The position numbers and the translations under genes are program-made. A stretch of 64,000 nt of DNA from the NCBI GenBank assembly GCA_035498175.1, contig DATKAJ010000046.1, forward strand, positions 37,722 through 101,721, read 5' to 3'. Source of the stretch: JALORV01 sp035498175. GTDB lineage: Bacteria; Pseudomonadota; Gammaproteobacteria; Burkholderiales; Burkholderiaceae_F. Shown here piece by piece: positions 42,514 through 51,124 of this stretch (positions are counted from its first letter, which is position 1; each line of letters opens with the position of its first letter). The notes below the pieces were generated by a model. It had not been told where the DNA came from and made no database searches. It worked only from the letters and a program-made list of their open reading frames with translations.

Positions 42514-44991
42514 CTACCGCGGACGCGCTCCGCCGGTCGACACGTTGCGGGCGCGCAATGCGTTGGCGACGACGCCGAGGGAACTCGCCGCCATGCCGGC
42601 GGCGGCGAGTGCCGGGGAAACGATGCCGAACGCCGCCAGCGGAATGATGACGACGTTATAGATGAAGGCCCAACCGAGGTTCTGGCGCACGATCCGGCGG
42701 GCGCGATACGCTGCAGAGATCGCGTACTCGACATCGACGAGCCGCGAGTTGAGCACGATGAAGTCGGCGCGGGTCTGCGCCAGCATCGAGCCTCCGGCCA
42801 GTGCGATCGAAACATCGGCCTGCGCGATCACCGGCGCGTCGTTCAGGCCGTCGCCCAGCATTGCGACGCGCCGGCCGGCGGCCTGCTGCCCGGCGACCCA
42901 GCTGCGCTTGCTGTCCGGCGTCTGGTGCGCCAGCGCGCGTTCGATGCCGAGCGCACGCGCCACCGACTGCACCGGTTCACGCCGGTCGCCCGACAGCAGC
43001 ACGACTTCGATGCCGCGGTCGCTCGCCGCGTCGACCAGCGCAGGCGCGTCGTCGCGCATCCGCTCGCCGAATACAAAGACGACCAGCGGCCCGTCCTCGT
43101 CGGCGAGCACGACATAGCTCGCCGCCGCCAGCCCTTCCTTGGCAACGATGGCCGCAACGCCGCCGCGCTGCGGCGCCAGCTTCTCGGCCAACGCGAAGTC
43201 GATCTTGCCGAGGCGGTAGCGCCGCTTGCCGACCGTCCCCTCGATCCCGGCCGAGGCCTCGACACGGCCGTCGACCACGGTCGGCAGCACGACGCCGAGG
43301 GCCTGCGCCGCCTGCAGCAGCGCACGCGCGTACGGGTGCGTCGACATCGTCTCCATCGCCGCCGCGATCGCCAGCATCTGCTCCGGGTTCGTATCGCGCA
43401 GCAGCAGCTGCTTCAGCAGCGCCGGATCGCCACTGGTCAGCGTGCCCGTCTTGTCGCATGCGAGCACCTGCACCTCGGCCAGCGCCTCCAGCGCCGCGGT
43501 GCGCGCCAGCAGCACGCGTCGCTGCGCCAGCGCCGATTGCGCGGCCGAGAATGCAGCGGGCGCCGCAAGCGACAACGCGCACGGGCACGTGGCGACCAGC
43601 ACCGCAATCGCGTTGGGCAGCGCACGCGCCGGTTCGACCAGCCACCATCCGACCAGCGTCAGCAGCGTCACGCCCAGCACGGCCCACAGGAAACCCACGG
43701 CGACGCGGCTCGCAAACTCGACCACTCGTGGCCTGTCGCGCCCGGCCTCGTCGACCAGTCGCTGCAGCGCGGCCAGCGACGTCGCCTCGCCGCGGCGCGT
43801 GACCTCGATCACCATCGGCTGATCGAGGTTGACGGAGCCCGCCAGCACCGGCGCGCCCGCCGCCTTTTCGATGGGCGTCGACTCCCCGGTCAGCCAGGCC
43901 TGCGAACAGCTCGATCGGCCGTGCACGACGACGCCGTCAGCCGGCACGGTTTCGCCGGGCGGCACCAGCACGCGATCGCCGACACGCAGCCTTTCTGCAG
44001 CAAGCGTTTCAGTGGCCAGCGACGACGGGAAGGCCACAAGCCGCTGCGCGCTCAGGCTCGCCTGACGCCGCGCGGTCTCAATGTGCTCGCGTGCCGCCGC
44101 GAGGCCGCGCGCCAGCAGCCAGCGCGTTCCCAGCACCAGGGCGACGAACATCGTGACTGAATCGAAATAGACCTGGCCGCGCGCGCCGAGTGTCGCCACG
44201 GCGCTTGCACCAAACGCGGCGCCGATGCCGAGCACGATCGGCACGTCCATGCCGATGCTGCCGATACGAACCTGGCTCCACGCCGCCCGGTAGAGCGGCT
44301 GCGCACTGAACAGCATGACCGGCAGGGTCAGGATCAGGCTGGCGATGCGCATCAGCTGCTCGATGTCGGGCGAGACGTCGCCGGGCCCGGCGAAGTACAG
44401 CGGCACCGACAGCATCATCACCTGCATCATCATCAGCCAGGCGATCAGCAAGCGCAGCAGGTCGACGCGCCCGCGGCGCTTGGCGTCGCGCGCCGCAGCG
44501 CCGGTTTCATAGCCGGCGCGCCGGATCTCGTGCAGCACTTCGTCGCGTGTGAGCAGCTTTTCGTCGAAGTCGACGAAGGCGCGCTGCGACGGGAAATCCA
44601 CGTGCGCCCGGGTAACGCCGGGCAGGCGACGCAACAGGTGCTCGATCAGCTGCGCGCACGCGACGCAGACCATGCCCCGGACTTCGATGCGGGCCTGCGT
44701 CGTGGGTACGTTGACCTGCGTCGCCGTACCCGCATCGCCGCCGGGCGTAACCGCGGCATTCAGCGCTTCGCGGTCGCGCGCACCGGCCTGAGCCAGGAAG
44801 AGTTGTTCGGCGATGAAGGCGCAGCCGTTGCAGCAGTAGCTGTGCAGCACGGCCCCGAGCTGACGTCGGACGACCTTGAGGCCGGCGAGGGAATCGCCAC
44901 AGTGGTCGCAGGCCTCCGCAGGCGGCGCAGACGAAGGCTCCGCGCCGGCCAGGGATGCAACCTTGGCCTTGCGTATCAGCTCAGACGGCAT
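42514..44991 (-). CDS. ccoI: Copper-translocating P-type ATPase CcoI/FixI
   Basis: Heavy-metal P1B-type ATPase that exports copper to the periplasm for cbb3 assembly. The 825-aa protein has an N-terminal Cys-rich head (CDHCGDSLAG, CNGCAF) and an HMA domain with CxxC (GMVCVACAQLIEHLL). Eight transmembrane helices follow, with the metal-site motif CPCALS, the phosphorylated Asp in DKTGTLTSGD, and the hinge GDGLNDAPV. The N-terminal head is typical of FixI. A TTG nine codons upstream is in frame, but the ATG at 44991 is preferred. An FNR-type box lies about 140 bases upstream. Confidence 0.94.
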   Translation of the reverse strand: MPSELIRKAKVASLAGAEPSSAPPAEACDHCGDSLAGLKVVRRQLGAVLHSYCCNGCAFIAEQLFLAQAGARDREALNAAVTPGGDAGTATQVNVPTTQARIEVRGMVCVACAQLIEHLLRRLPGVTRAHVDFPSQRAFVDFDEKLLTRDEVLHEIRRAGYETGAAARDAKRRGRVDLLRLLIAWLMMMQVMMLSVPLYFAGPGDVSPDIEQLMRIASLILTLPVMLFSAQPLYRAAWSQVRIGSIGMDVPIVLGIGAAFGASAVATLGARGQVYFDSVTMFVALVLGTRWLLARGLAAAREHIETARRQASLSAQRLVAFPSSLATETLAAERLRVGDRVLVPPGETVPADGVVVHGRSSCSQAWLTGESTPIEKAAGAPVLAGSVNLDQPMVIEVTRRGEATSLAALQRLVDEAGRDRPRVVEFASRVAVGFLWAVLGVTLLTLVGWWLVEPARALPNAIAVLVATCPCALSLAAPAAFSAAQSALAQRRVLLARTAALEALAEVQVLACDKTGTLTSGDPALLKQLLLRDTNPEQMLAIAAAMETMSTHPYARALLQAAQALGVVLPTVVDGRVEASAGIEGTVGKRRYRLGKIDFALAEKLAPQRGGVAAIVAKEGLAAASYVVLADEDGPLVVFVFGERMRDDAPALVDAASDRGIEVVLLSGDRREPVQSVARALGIERALAHQTPDSKRSWVAGQQAAGRRVAMLGDGLNDAPVIAQADVSIALAGGSMLAQTRADFIVLNSRLVDVEYAISAAYRARRIVRQNLGWAFIYNVVIIPLAAFGIVSPALAAAGMAASSLGVVANALRARNVSTGGARPR

Positions 44992-45126
44992 GTAGAAAAG
45001 AAAATGCGGCGACCGCAAAACGCATCGGGAACCGCGCCAGCGTACCCGATGCGCCCCTCCCTTGCGGCGCCGCGCGAGACAAACGACAACTTGACCCGCA
45101 CACTACGCAGGTCCACGCGGCGCCGG

Positions 45127-45140
45127 TTGACGTGCATCAA
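45127..45140. promoter_or_regulatory. FNR-type box upstream of ccoI
   Basis: TTGAC-GTGC-ATCAA, close to the FNR consensus, lies in the divergent region between ccoI (minus) and the lipoprotein gene (plus). A weak -10 candidate (TAGTGT, minus strand 45105-45100) about 31 bases from its centre points to ccoI; nothing similar is seen toward the plus-strand gene. Confidence 0.7.
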
Positions 45141-45261
45141 CGGCATTTATCACGACCCTCCGCCCATGACCATCGAACAAACAGACGGTAGACCGCGGGC
45201 CTGGCCCGCACGAGCTGCGGCCGGTGCGCAGGATTGCCGCGAATTCCGAGGGCTGCGAACC

Positions 45262-46928
45262 ATGCTGACGTCCAGGTGTGCGTTGCTTTGTGCGGTATCC
45301 GCCTTTGCGGGGTTGACAGCATGTGGCGGCGATAGCGGCTCGGTGTCGGCACCGCCGATCGCCGCGCCGCCGATTGCGATTCCACCGCCGCCAGCCGTGC
45401 TGCCACCGGTGAACCTCCCGCCGCGACTGACCGACACCGAGGTCCAAGTGTCGACCGACACGCCGTTCACCCTTGGCTGCCTCAGCGGAGGTGGCACGGT
45501 GTATCGCAACGCTGAGGTCGAGCCGCAGGTCGCGATCAACCCGCGCAATCCCGACAACATCGTCATCACGTGGCAGCAGGACCGCTGGTCCAACGGCGGT
45601 TCGAGCGGCATCGTCACTGCAGCGAGCACCGACGGCGGATCGACCTGGACCCGCGCCGCGTTCCCCGTGTCGCGCTGCGGGGGCGGCAACGCCGGCAATG
45701 GCGGCGACTACGGCCGCGCGACGGATCCGTGGGTCACGTTTGGTCCAACCGGCATCGTCTACCAGATGGCGCTGGCGTTTGAAGGAACGATGTTCAGCAC
45801 CGGCTCAGCCAGCGCGGTGATGGCCGCCCGTTCGACCGACGGCGGCCGTACCTGGAGTGCAGCCACGCCACTGATAGTCAGCGACAAAGCCTCCTTCAAC
45901 GACAAGAACTCGATCACCGCTGATCCGACCGATCCCAATTTCGCCTATGCGACCTGGGACCGGCTGGCGTCCGGCGGCGGGGGACCCTCGCTGATGGCGC
46001 GCACCACCGACGGCGGGCTCAGCTGGGAGGCGGCACGAGTGATCTACGACCCCGGCACCCAGTCGCAGACCATCGGCAACCAGATTCTCGTGCTGCCAAA
46101 CGGCACCCTGGTCAATGTATTCACACAGATCGATCCGGGTCCCAACAACAGCGAGGTCGCGACGATCCGGCTGATCCGCTCGACCGATCGCGGCGGCAGC
46201 TGGAGTGCGCCGATCATCGTGTCCGGCCTGACCGCCATCGGCGCGAGCGACCCTACGACGCAGGTGCCGATCCGCGACGGCTCGATCGTCGCTTCGGTGA
46301 CCATCGCGCCGAACGGCACGCTGTGGGCGGCCTGGCAGGATGCGCGCTTCAGCAACGGCACGATCGACGGCATCGTGCTCGCGCGCTCGGTCGACGGGGG
46401 ACTCACCTGGAGCACGCCGGTGCAGGTCAACAGCGTCCGCAACGTCGCCGCCTTTACGCCGACGGTGCGCTTGCGTGCCGATGGAACCCTCGCGGTGATG
46501 TACTACGACCTGCGCAGCGACACGACTGATCGGGCCACGCTCCCGACCGAGCTCATCCTTGCGCGCTCGGCCGATGCGGTGAACTGGACCGAGACGCGTG
46601 TCACCGACAGCTTCGACCTCGATACCGCGCCGCAGGCGAGTGGTGCCTACTTCCTCGGCGACTACCAAGGTCTGGAAGCGCAGGGCAACGTTTTCGTGCC
46701 CGTCTACGTCCGCACGACGGGCAACCCGCAGGACCGCACGGATGTCTTCATGCTGCAGGCACGCTCGATCGCGGCCGCCGCACCGCCGGTCAGGTACACG
46801 GCGGCGGCGGGCGCGAGCTCGACAGCGAATCCCTGCGGGCCCGCGCCAGCGAGAACATCAAGCGCGCGATGGAGCGCCGCGTTCCCGGCTGGACGCGCTG
46901 GCGCGAGGCGACGACCCAGCCGCGCTGA
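45262..46928 (+). CDS. BNR/Asp-box repeat (sialidase-like) lipoprotein, probable 3' frameshift
   Basis: Predicted lipoprotein with a beta-propeller of the sialidase type. MLTSRCALL opens a signal peptide ending in lipobox LTAC (Cys 21), followed by a Pro-rich linker. At least five Asp-box motifs (S/T-x-D-x-G-x-x-W: STDGGSTW, STDGGRTW, TTDGGLSW, STDRGGSW, SVDGGLTW) mark propeller blades. The Arg triad of true sialidases is not obvious, so catalytic activity is uncertain. Near 46790-46810, in a GGC/GGG run, the frame appears to shift. The neighbouring frame encodes ELDSESLRARASENIKRAMERR and ends at the TGA at 46926, whereas the unshifted frame turns low-complexity and runs to 47001. An ATG at 45166 is in frame but would bury the signal peptide. 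Confidence 0.7.
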
Positions 46929-46959
46929 GCACAGCCGCGCCAGACGGCCGTTCAGCGCG
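46921..46959. terminator. Inverted repeat joining the convergent gene ends
   Basis: CGCGCTGA (46921-46928) and TCAGCGCG (46952-46959) form an 8-bp stem with a 23-base loop. Each arm contains a stop codon: the shifted-frame stop of the lipoprotein gene and the stop of the NTF2-like gene. It fits the pattern of hairpins at other convergent ends in this window. Confidence 0.35.
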
Positions 46960-47338
46960 GCGGCTGCAACCGCTCGGCCATCCTGCGGTGGATCAGGTTG
47001 ATCGCCTGCAAGGGCCGCAGCAAGACCTTGAAGTCGACGATGCGGCCGGATGCGTCCCAGCGGATCATGTCCACGCCGTTGACTTCGATGCCATCGATCG
47101 TGACATCGAATTCCAGCACCACTTCGTCCGTGCCGCGAAATTCCCTGACGTAGCGGAAGGTCGGGTTGCCCAACACCTCGACCGCGGCCGCCAGGATTTT
47201 CATCACGATCGGCCGGCCGCGCTGCGGCGTGTGCACGACCGGCGAATGGAACACCACATCCTCGGCCAGCAGGCCGGCCAGTGTCGTCCCGTCGCGCTCG
47301 CGCACGATTCGATCCCATTCGCCGACGGTATCGATCAT
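46952..47338 (-). CDS. NTF2/SnoaL-like protein
   Basis: A 128-aa protein with the cone-shaped NTF2-like fold pattern: a helical start (MIDTVGEWDRIVRERDGTTLAGLLAEDVVFHSPVV) then strands RYVREFRGTDEVVLEFDVTIDGIEVNGVDMIRWDASGRIVDFKVLLRPL. Proteins with this fold include ketosteroid isomerases and many uncharacterised enzymes, and the function is not predictable. The start is the ATG at 47338; the long open frame upstream runs antisense to the next gene. Confidence 0.8.
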   Translation of the reverse strand: MIDTVGEWDRIVRERDGTTLAGLLAEDVVFHSPVVHTPQRGRPIVMKILAAAVEVLGNPTFRYVREFRGTDEVVLEFDVTIDGIEVNGVDMIRWDASGRIVDFKVLLRPLQAINLIHRRMAERLQPPR

Positions 47339-47429
47339 TGCTTGTTCACCTCGTTGTCGGTCGCTCGACTTCGCCCCACAGGTCGTCCGCGGCACTAAAA
47401 TCCGCGCACCTCCCGCCTGGCTTGCACCC

Positions 47430-49256
47430 ATGGACACCCTGGATACCCGTCGCGCGACCGTGCGCGCCCGCATCGATGCCCTGCGCCAGGCGATGGCGCG
47501 TAATGGCCTCGCCGCCGTCATTGTGCCTTCGAGCGATCCGCATCTGTCGGAATACCTGCCCGAGCGCTGGAAGGGCCGCGAATGGGCAAGTGGCTTCACG
47601 GGCTCGGTCGGCACGCTGATCGTCACGCGCGACAGCGCTGGTGTGTGGGTCGACAGTCGCTACTGGACCCAGGCCGAAGTGCAGCTCGCCGGCACCGGAA
47701 TCGACTTGATGAAGGTGCCGGGTGCGGCAAGCCTCGCGCACGTCGATTGGCTCGCTCAGACGCTGAACGCCGGCGAGACCGTGGCCGTCGACGGCGCCGT
47801 GCTCGCCCTCGCCGCCGGTCGTGCGCTTGAGGCCGCGCTGACGGCCAAGGGCATTCGCCTGCGCACCGATCTCGACCTGCTTGCGGAAGTCTGGCCCGAC
47901 CGCGCGACGCTACCGATCCCGCCGATCTACGAGCACGCGGCGCCGTACGCGACGACACCGCGCGCGGCCAAGCTGGCCTCGGTGCGCGAGGAGATGCGCA
48001 AGGCCGGGGCCACTCATCACCTGATCTCGACGCTCGACGATCTGGCGTGGCTCACCAACCTGCGCGGCGCCGACGTCAGTTACAACCCGGTGTTCGTCGG
48101 CCACCTGCTGCTCGACGCGCGCACCGCGAAGCTCTTCGTCGCCGACGGCAAGATCGAAAACGGCCTGCGGGCACGGCTCGCGGGAGACGGAATCGAGGTT
48201 GCGCCGTACACGCAGGCCGCGGCGGCGCTGGCCGCATTACCTCCCGCCGCAACGCTGCTGATCGATCCGCGCCGTGTCACGCTCGGCATGCGCCAGGCCG
48301 TGCCGGGCGGGGTCGAGGTGATCGAGGCGATCAATCCGTCGACGATGGCAAAGTCGCGCAAGACGGCGGCCGAGGTCGCGCACATCCGCGTGACGATGGA
48401 ACAGGACGGCGCCGCGCTCGCCGAGTTCTTCGCCTGGTTCGAGTCCGCGCTCGGCCGCGAGCTGATCACCGAACTGACGATCGACGAGAAGATCACCAGC
48501 GCACGCGCGCGCCGCCCGAGTTACGTCTGCCCGAGCTTCACGACCATCGCCGGATTCAACGCCAACGGCGCGCAGCCGCACTATCGCGCCACCGAGGAGT
48601 CGCACGCGACCATCGGCACGCCCGGCTCGACCGGCAACGGCATGCTGCTGATCGATTCGGGCGGCCAGTACCTCGGCGGCACGACCGACATCACGCGGGT
48701 CGTGCCGGTCGGCGAGACCACGCCGGCGCAGCGCCGCGACTTCACGCTGGTGCTGAAGGGCATGATCGCCCTGTCGGTCGCGCGCTTTCCGAGCGGAACG
48801 AAGAGTCCGCTGCTCGACACGCTGGCGCGCGCGCCGATCTGGGCCGCGGGTGTCGACTTCGGCCATGGCACCGGGCACGGCGTCGGCTACTTCCTCAACG
48901 TGCACGAAGGCCCGCACGGCATTACGCCGCATCTGCCGCCTGAGCCGCAAACCGCGATGGAACCGGGAATGATCACGTCAAACGAGCCGGGCATTTATCG
49001 GCCCGGGCACTGGGGCGTACGGATCGAAAACCTCGTGCTCAACGTCCCGGCCGACCCGAGCGAGTTCGGCGACTTCCTGCGCTTCGAGACGCTGACGCTC
49101 TGCCCGATCGACACGCGGCTGATCGACCGTTCACTGATGCGCGCAGACGAAATCGACTGGCTCAACGCCTACCACGAGGAAGTCCGCCGCCGCGTCGCGC
49201 CGCTTGTCAGTGGCGCCGCTGCGCAGTGGCTGCGGGAGCGGACAAGTCCCTTGTAG
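47430..49256 (+). CDS. Xaa-Pro aminopeptidase (M24B)
   Basis: A 608-aa metallopeptidase that removes an N-terminal residue followed by proline. It has the three-part layout of the longer, eukaryote-like aminopeptidase P group: two creatinase-type N-terminal domains (opening IVPSSDPHLSEYLPERW) and a C-terminal pita-bread domain. Metal ligands are in LIDSGGQYLGGTTDITR (two Asp), HGTGHGVGYFLNVHEGP (His), SNEPGIYRPGHWGVRIENL (Glu) and a final Glu. The start is the ATG at 47430, since upstream in-frame sequence is antisense to the NTF2-like gene. Confidence 0.9.
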   Translation: MDTLDTRRATVRARIDALRQAMARNGLAAVIVPSSDPHLSEYLPERWKGREWASGFTGSVGTLIVTRDSAGVWVDSRYWTQAEVQLAGTGIDLMKVPGAASLAHVDWLAQTLNAGETVAVDGAVLALAAGRALEAALTAKGIRLRTDLDLLAEVWPDRATLPIPPIYEHAAPYATTPRAAKLASVREEMRKAGATHHLISTLDDLAWLTNLRGADVSYNPVFVGHLLLDARTAKLFVADGKIENGLRARLAGDGIEVAPYTQAAAALAALPPAATLLIDPRRVTLGMRQAVPGGVEVIEAINPSTMAKSRKTAAEVAHIRVTMEQDGAALAEFFAWFESALGRELITELTIDEKITSARARRPSYVCPSFTTIAGFNANGAQPHYRATEESHATIGTPGSTGNGMLLIDSGGQYLGGTTDITRVVPVGETTPAQRRDFTLVLKGMIALSVARFPSGTKSPLLDTLARAPIWAAGVDFGHGTGHGVGYFLNVHEGPHGITPHLPPEPQTAMEPGMITSNEPGIYRPGHWGVRIENLVLNVPADPSEFGDFLRFETLTLCPIDTRLIDRSLMRADEIDWLNAYHEEVRRRVAPLVSGAAAQWLRERTSPL

Positions 49257-49257
49257 C

Positions 49258-49296
49258 AGTGCTCGTGTACGCGACCCTGCGGGTCGCAGGAGCACT
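49258..49296. terminator. Hairpin after the aminopeptidase gene
   Basis: GCGACCC-TGC-GGGTCGC forms a 7-bp stem (49271-49287) and is enclosed by a second pairing AGTGCTC / GAGCACT. It begins two bases after the stop codon. No U-tract follows. The remaining bases to 49479 hold no gene that I can support. Confidence 0.45.
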
Positions 49297-49479
49297 TGCA
49301 CTGAAACCGCAAATCAGTTGGCCCCGCGGCCGCGCGCTTCGCCGAAAAACAAAACCGGAGGCGCTCCCCAACCCCTCCGTCCGACGAGGAAGGGGTGGTG
49401 GCGAATACACAGCACTCCAGACCGAGTGTGTGCCGAGGTTTGGACCGGTGAGGCCGCCGTTCCGGCCGAATCCGAACGT

Positions 49480-50445
49480 CTAGATCGCGCCGACGTCGGC
49501 CAGCATCTCTCGGTGTTCGCGGCCCGGAACTTTCGCAGGAGTGAAACTCGCGCGTGCGCTCCGCACCGGCCTGGCGTCGCGCCATTCGGCGATGAAGTGC
49601 ACGGAGGACTCGACCACGTGCGGATCGCGCAGGATGCGGCGGTGGCCGAGCCCGCTGGTGGCGAGCAATCGCGCCTGCCGCGCCTTCGCATAGACGCGAC
49701 CGTGAGCGATCGACACTTCGGTGTCTTCGCTGTCGTGCACGACCAGCAGCGGCCGCTCGAGCCGACGTGCGAATTCGTGGTCAAACACGAGCGCCGCGAG
49801 CGGCACGCCTGCGGTCGTCTCGGCCTCGCGCTGCACATCGTCCAGCAAGACGTCCGGAGCGCCGAGGCCACGTGCCACAAAGCGCAGGTAGGGCCGCGGA
49901 TCGGTCGGAGGTGCGATCAGCACCGCGGCGGGCACGGCATCGGCATCATTCGCCATCGCCGCAGCGACTGCCGCGGCGCCGAGCGAGTGCGCGATCGCGC
50001 CGGCGGGGTGCGGAACGCGCCGCAGCATTGCCTGCACGCTGCGGATCATGATCGGCAGCGTCGCCTGCTCACCGATGCTCGCGCCGTGCGCGACGTGGTC
50101 GAAGGCGAGGACCGCGTAGCCGCGCGCCAGCAGCGGCTCCACGAAGGCTTCAAGCTGCTGCGCCCAGCCGTTCCAGCCGTGGACCAACAGCACCGTGGGC
50201 GCGCACCCGGTGTCGCCCCATGTGTAGGAGACCACTGGCCCGTCGGGCAGCTGCACCGACTCGATTCGCGGCGCTTCGGCCGCAAAGCGGCGACGCTCGG
50301 GTGCCGAGCGCGACGTCGTGAAGAATCGCCGCGCGAGATGGCGCGCCGTGCGCTGCGGGGTGACGACGGAACCGACGCGCACGCCCGCGCGGCCGATGGA
50401 GAACAGTAGCGACCGACCGGTCGCTTTTAGGGTGCGAGTCAACAT
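49480..50445 (-). CDS. Alpha/beta hydrolase controlled by the adjacent TetR regulator
   Basis: A 321-aa predicted serine hydrolase. LLVHGWNGWAQQ is the oxyanion region, IAHSLGAAAV the nucleophile elbow (Ser in HSLG), HDSEDTEVSI supplies the acid, and the catalytic His is likely in GLGHRRILRDP. The N-terminal ~60 residues are basic and not part of the fold. A perfect AGGAGG lies seven bases before the ATG. A 16-base near-palindrome matching the one upstream of tetR falls inside codons 8-12, so repressor binding just after the start of transcription is likely. Confidence 0.82.
   Translation of the reverse strand: MLTRTLKATGRSLLFSIGRAGVRVGSVVTPQRTARHLARRFFTTSRSAPERRRFAAEAPRIESVQLPDGPVVSYTWGDTGCAPTVLLVHGWNGWAQQLEAFVEPLLARGYAVLAFDHVAHGASIGEQATLPIMIRSVQAMLRRVPHPAGAIAHSLGAAAVAAAMANDADAVPAAVLIAPPTDPRPYLRFVARGLGAPDVLLDDVQREAETTAGVPLAALVFDHEFARRLERPLLVVHDSEDTEVSIAHGRVYAKARQARLLATSGLGHRRILRDPHVVESSVHFIAEWRDARPVRSARASFTPAKVPGREHREMLADVGAI
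50409..50424. promoter_or_regulatory. TetR operator candidate inside the hydrolase gene start
   Basis: GCGACCGACCGGTCGC, a near-perfect inverted repeat, differs from the element at 51077-51092 by one base. It lies 21-36 bases inside the hydrolase coding sequence. The shared sequence, and the tetR gene between the two sites, argue that both bind the same repressor. Confidence 0.65.
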
Positions 50446-50472
50446 GGAGGGGCCTCCTGTACCGTCAGGACT

Positions 50473-51063
50473 TCAGTGGGACTTCAGGGGGAAAAGCTGG
50501 TCGAACGCCCGCTCGGCCTCGCGCAGCGCTTCGGGCCGTCCGAGCAGCCTCGATCCGCTGTCGCCGGCGGCCGTCAGGCCGGCCAGCACCATGACGACCT
50601 GGCGCGCCGTCAAGGGTGTGGAGATCTGCTTCAGCTCGATCGCCTTGGCCGCGTGGCGCTCGAGGTAGGCCAGCCATTCGTTCCAGCCGGTCACAAGCGC
50701 ATCGCGCACCTCGCCCGGCTGGTCGTCGAATTCGAGCCGGGCGGCATTGAGCGGACAACCGCCCTCGAGCCCGGAGTTATGCACCCAGCCGAGCCAGTTG
50801 CGGAAGATCGCGCGCAGGCGCGGCGCCCCGGCCGGTGCAGACAACGCGGGCAGCAGCACGCGCTCGCGGAAGAGCTCCGACGTGCGATGGACAACCGCCA
50901 GCTGCAACGCCTCCTTGCTCGGAAAGTGTCGCAGCAGGCCGCTCTTGGACCAGCCCGCCCGCTCGGCCACCGGCGCCAGCGTCAGCGCCGAGACGCCGAT
51001 GCGGCTCGCCTCGCGCATCGCCGCGTCGATGATTGCCAGCCGTGCTTCGTCACCTCTTTGCAT
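50473..51063 (-). CDS. TetR/AcrR-family transcriptional repressor
   Basis: A 196-aa one-component regulator. The N-terminal helix-turn-helix is complete (IIDAAMREASRIGVSALTLAPVAERAGWSKSGLLRHFPSKEALQLAVV); the C-terminal helical domain (NWLGWVHNSGLEGGCPLNAARLEFDDQPGEVR) is typical of the C-terminal type shared by YcdC/AcrR-like members with a GCPL motif. The start is the ATG at 51063; a long upstream open frame overlaps the operator and is not conserved. A perfect 16-base palindrome 14 bases upstream suggests autorepression. It is followed by the hydrolase gene 27 bases later. Confidence 0.9.
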   Translation of the reverse strand: MQRGDEARLAIIDAAMREASRIGVSALTLAPVAERAGWSKSGLLRHFPSKEALQLAVVHRTSELFRERVLLPALSAPAGAPRLRAIFRNWLGWVHNSGLEGGCPLNAARLEFDDQPGEVRDALVTGWNEWLAYLERHAAKAIELKQISTPLTARQVVMVLAGLTAAGDSGSRLLGRPEALREAERAFDQLFPLKSH

Positions 51064-51076
51064 GGCCCGCACATTA

Positions 51077-51092
51077 GCGACCGATCGGTCGC
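51077..51092. promoter_or_regulatory. TetR operator candidate upstream of tetR
   Basis: Perfect 16-base palindrome GCGACCGATCGGTCGC, 14 bases before the tetR start codon. A near-identical copy is at the start of the hydrolase gene. Such ACCGATCGGT-type cores are common TetR-family operators. Confidence 0.75.
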
Positions 51093-51124
51093 TTGTCAAG
51101 GGGATTGTGGCGCCAATACGAACG

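Noticed and set aside
45166..45261. Upstream in-frame ATG of the BNR-repeat lipoprotein
   Set aside because: It would place about 32 charged residues before the signal peptide and lipobox.
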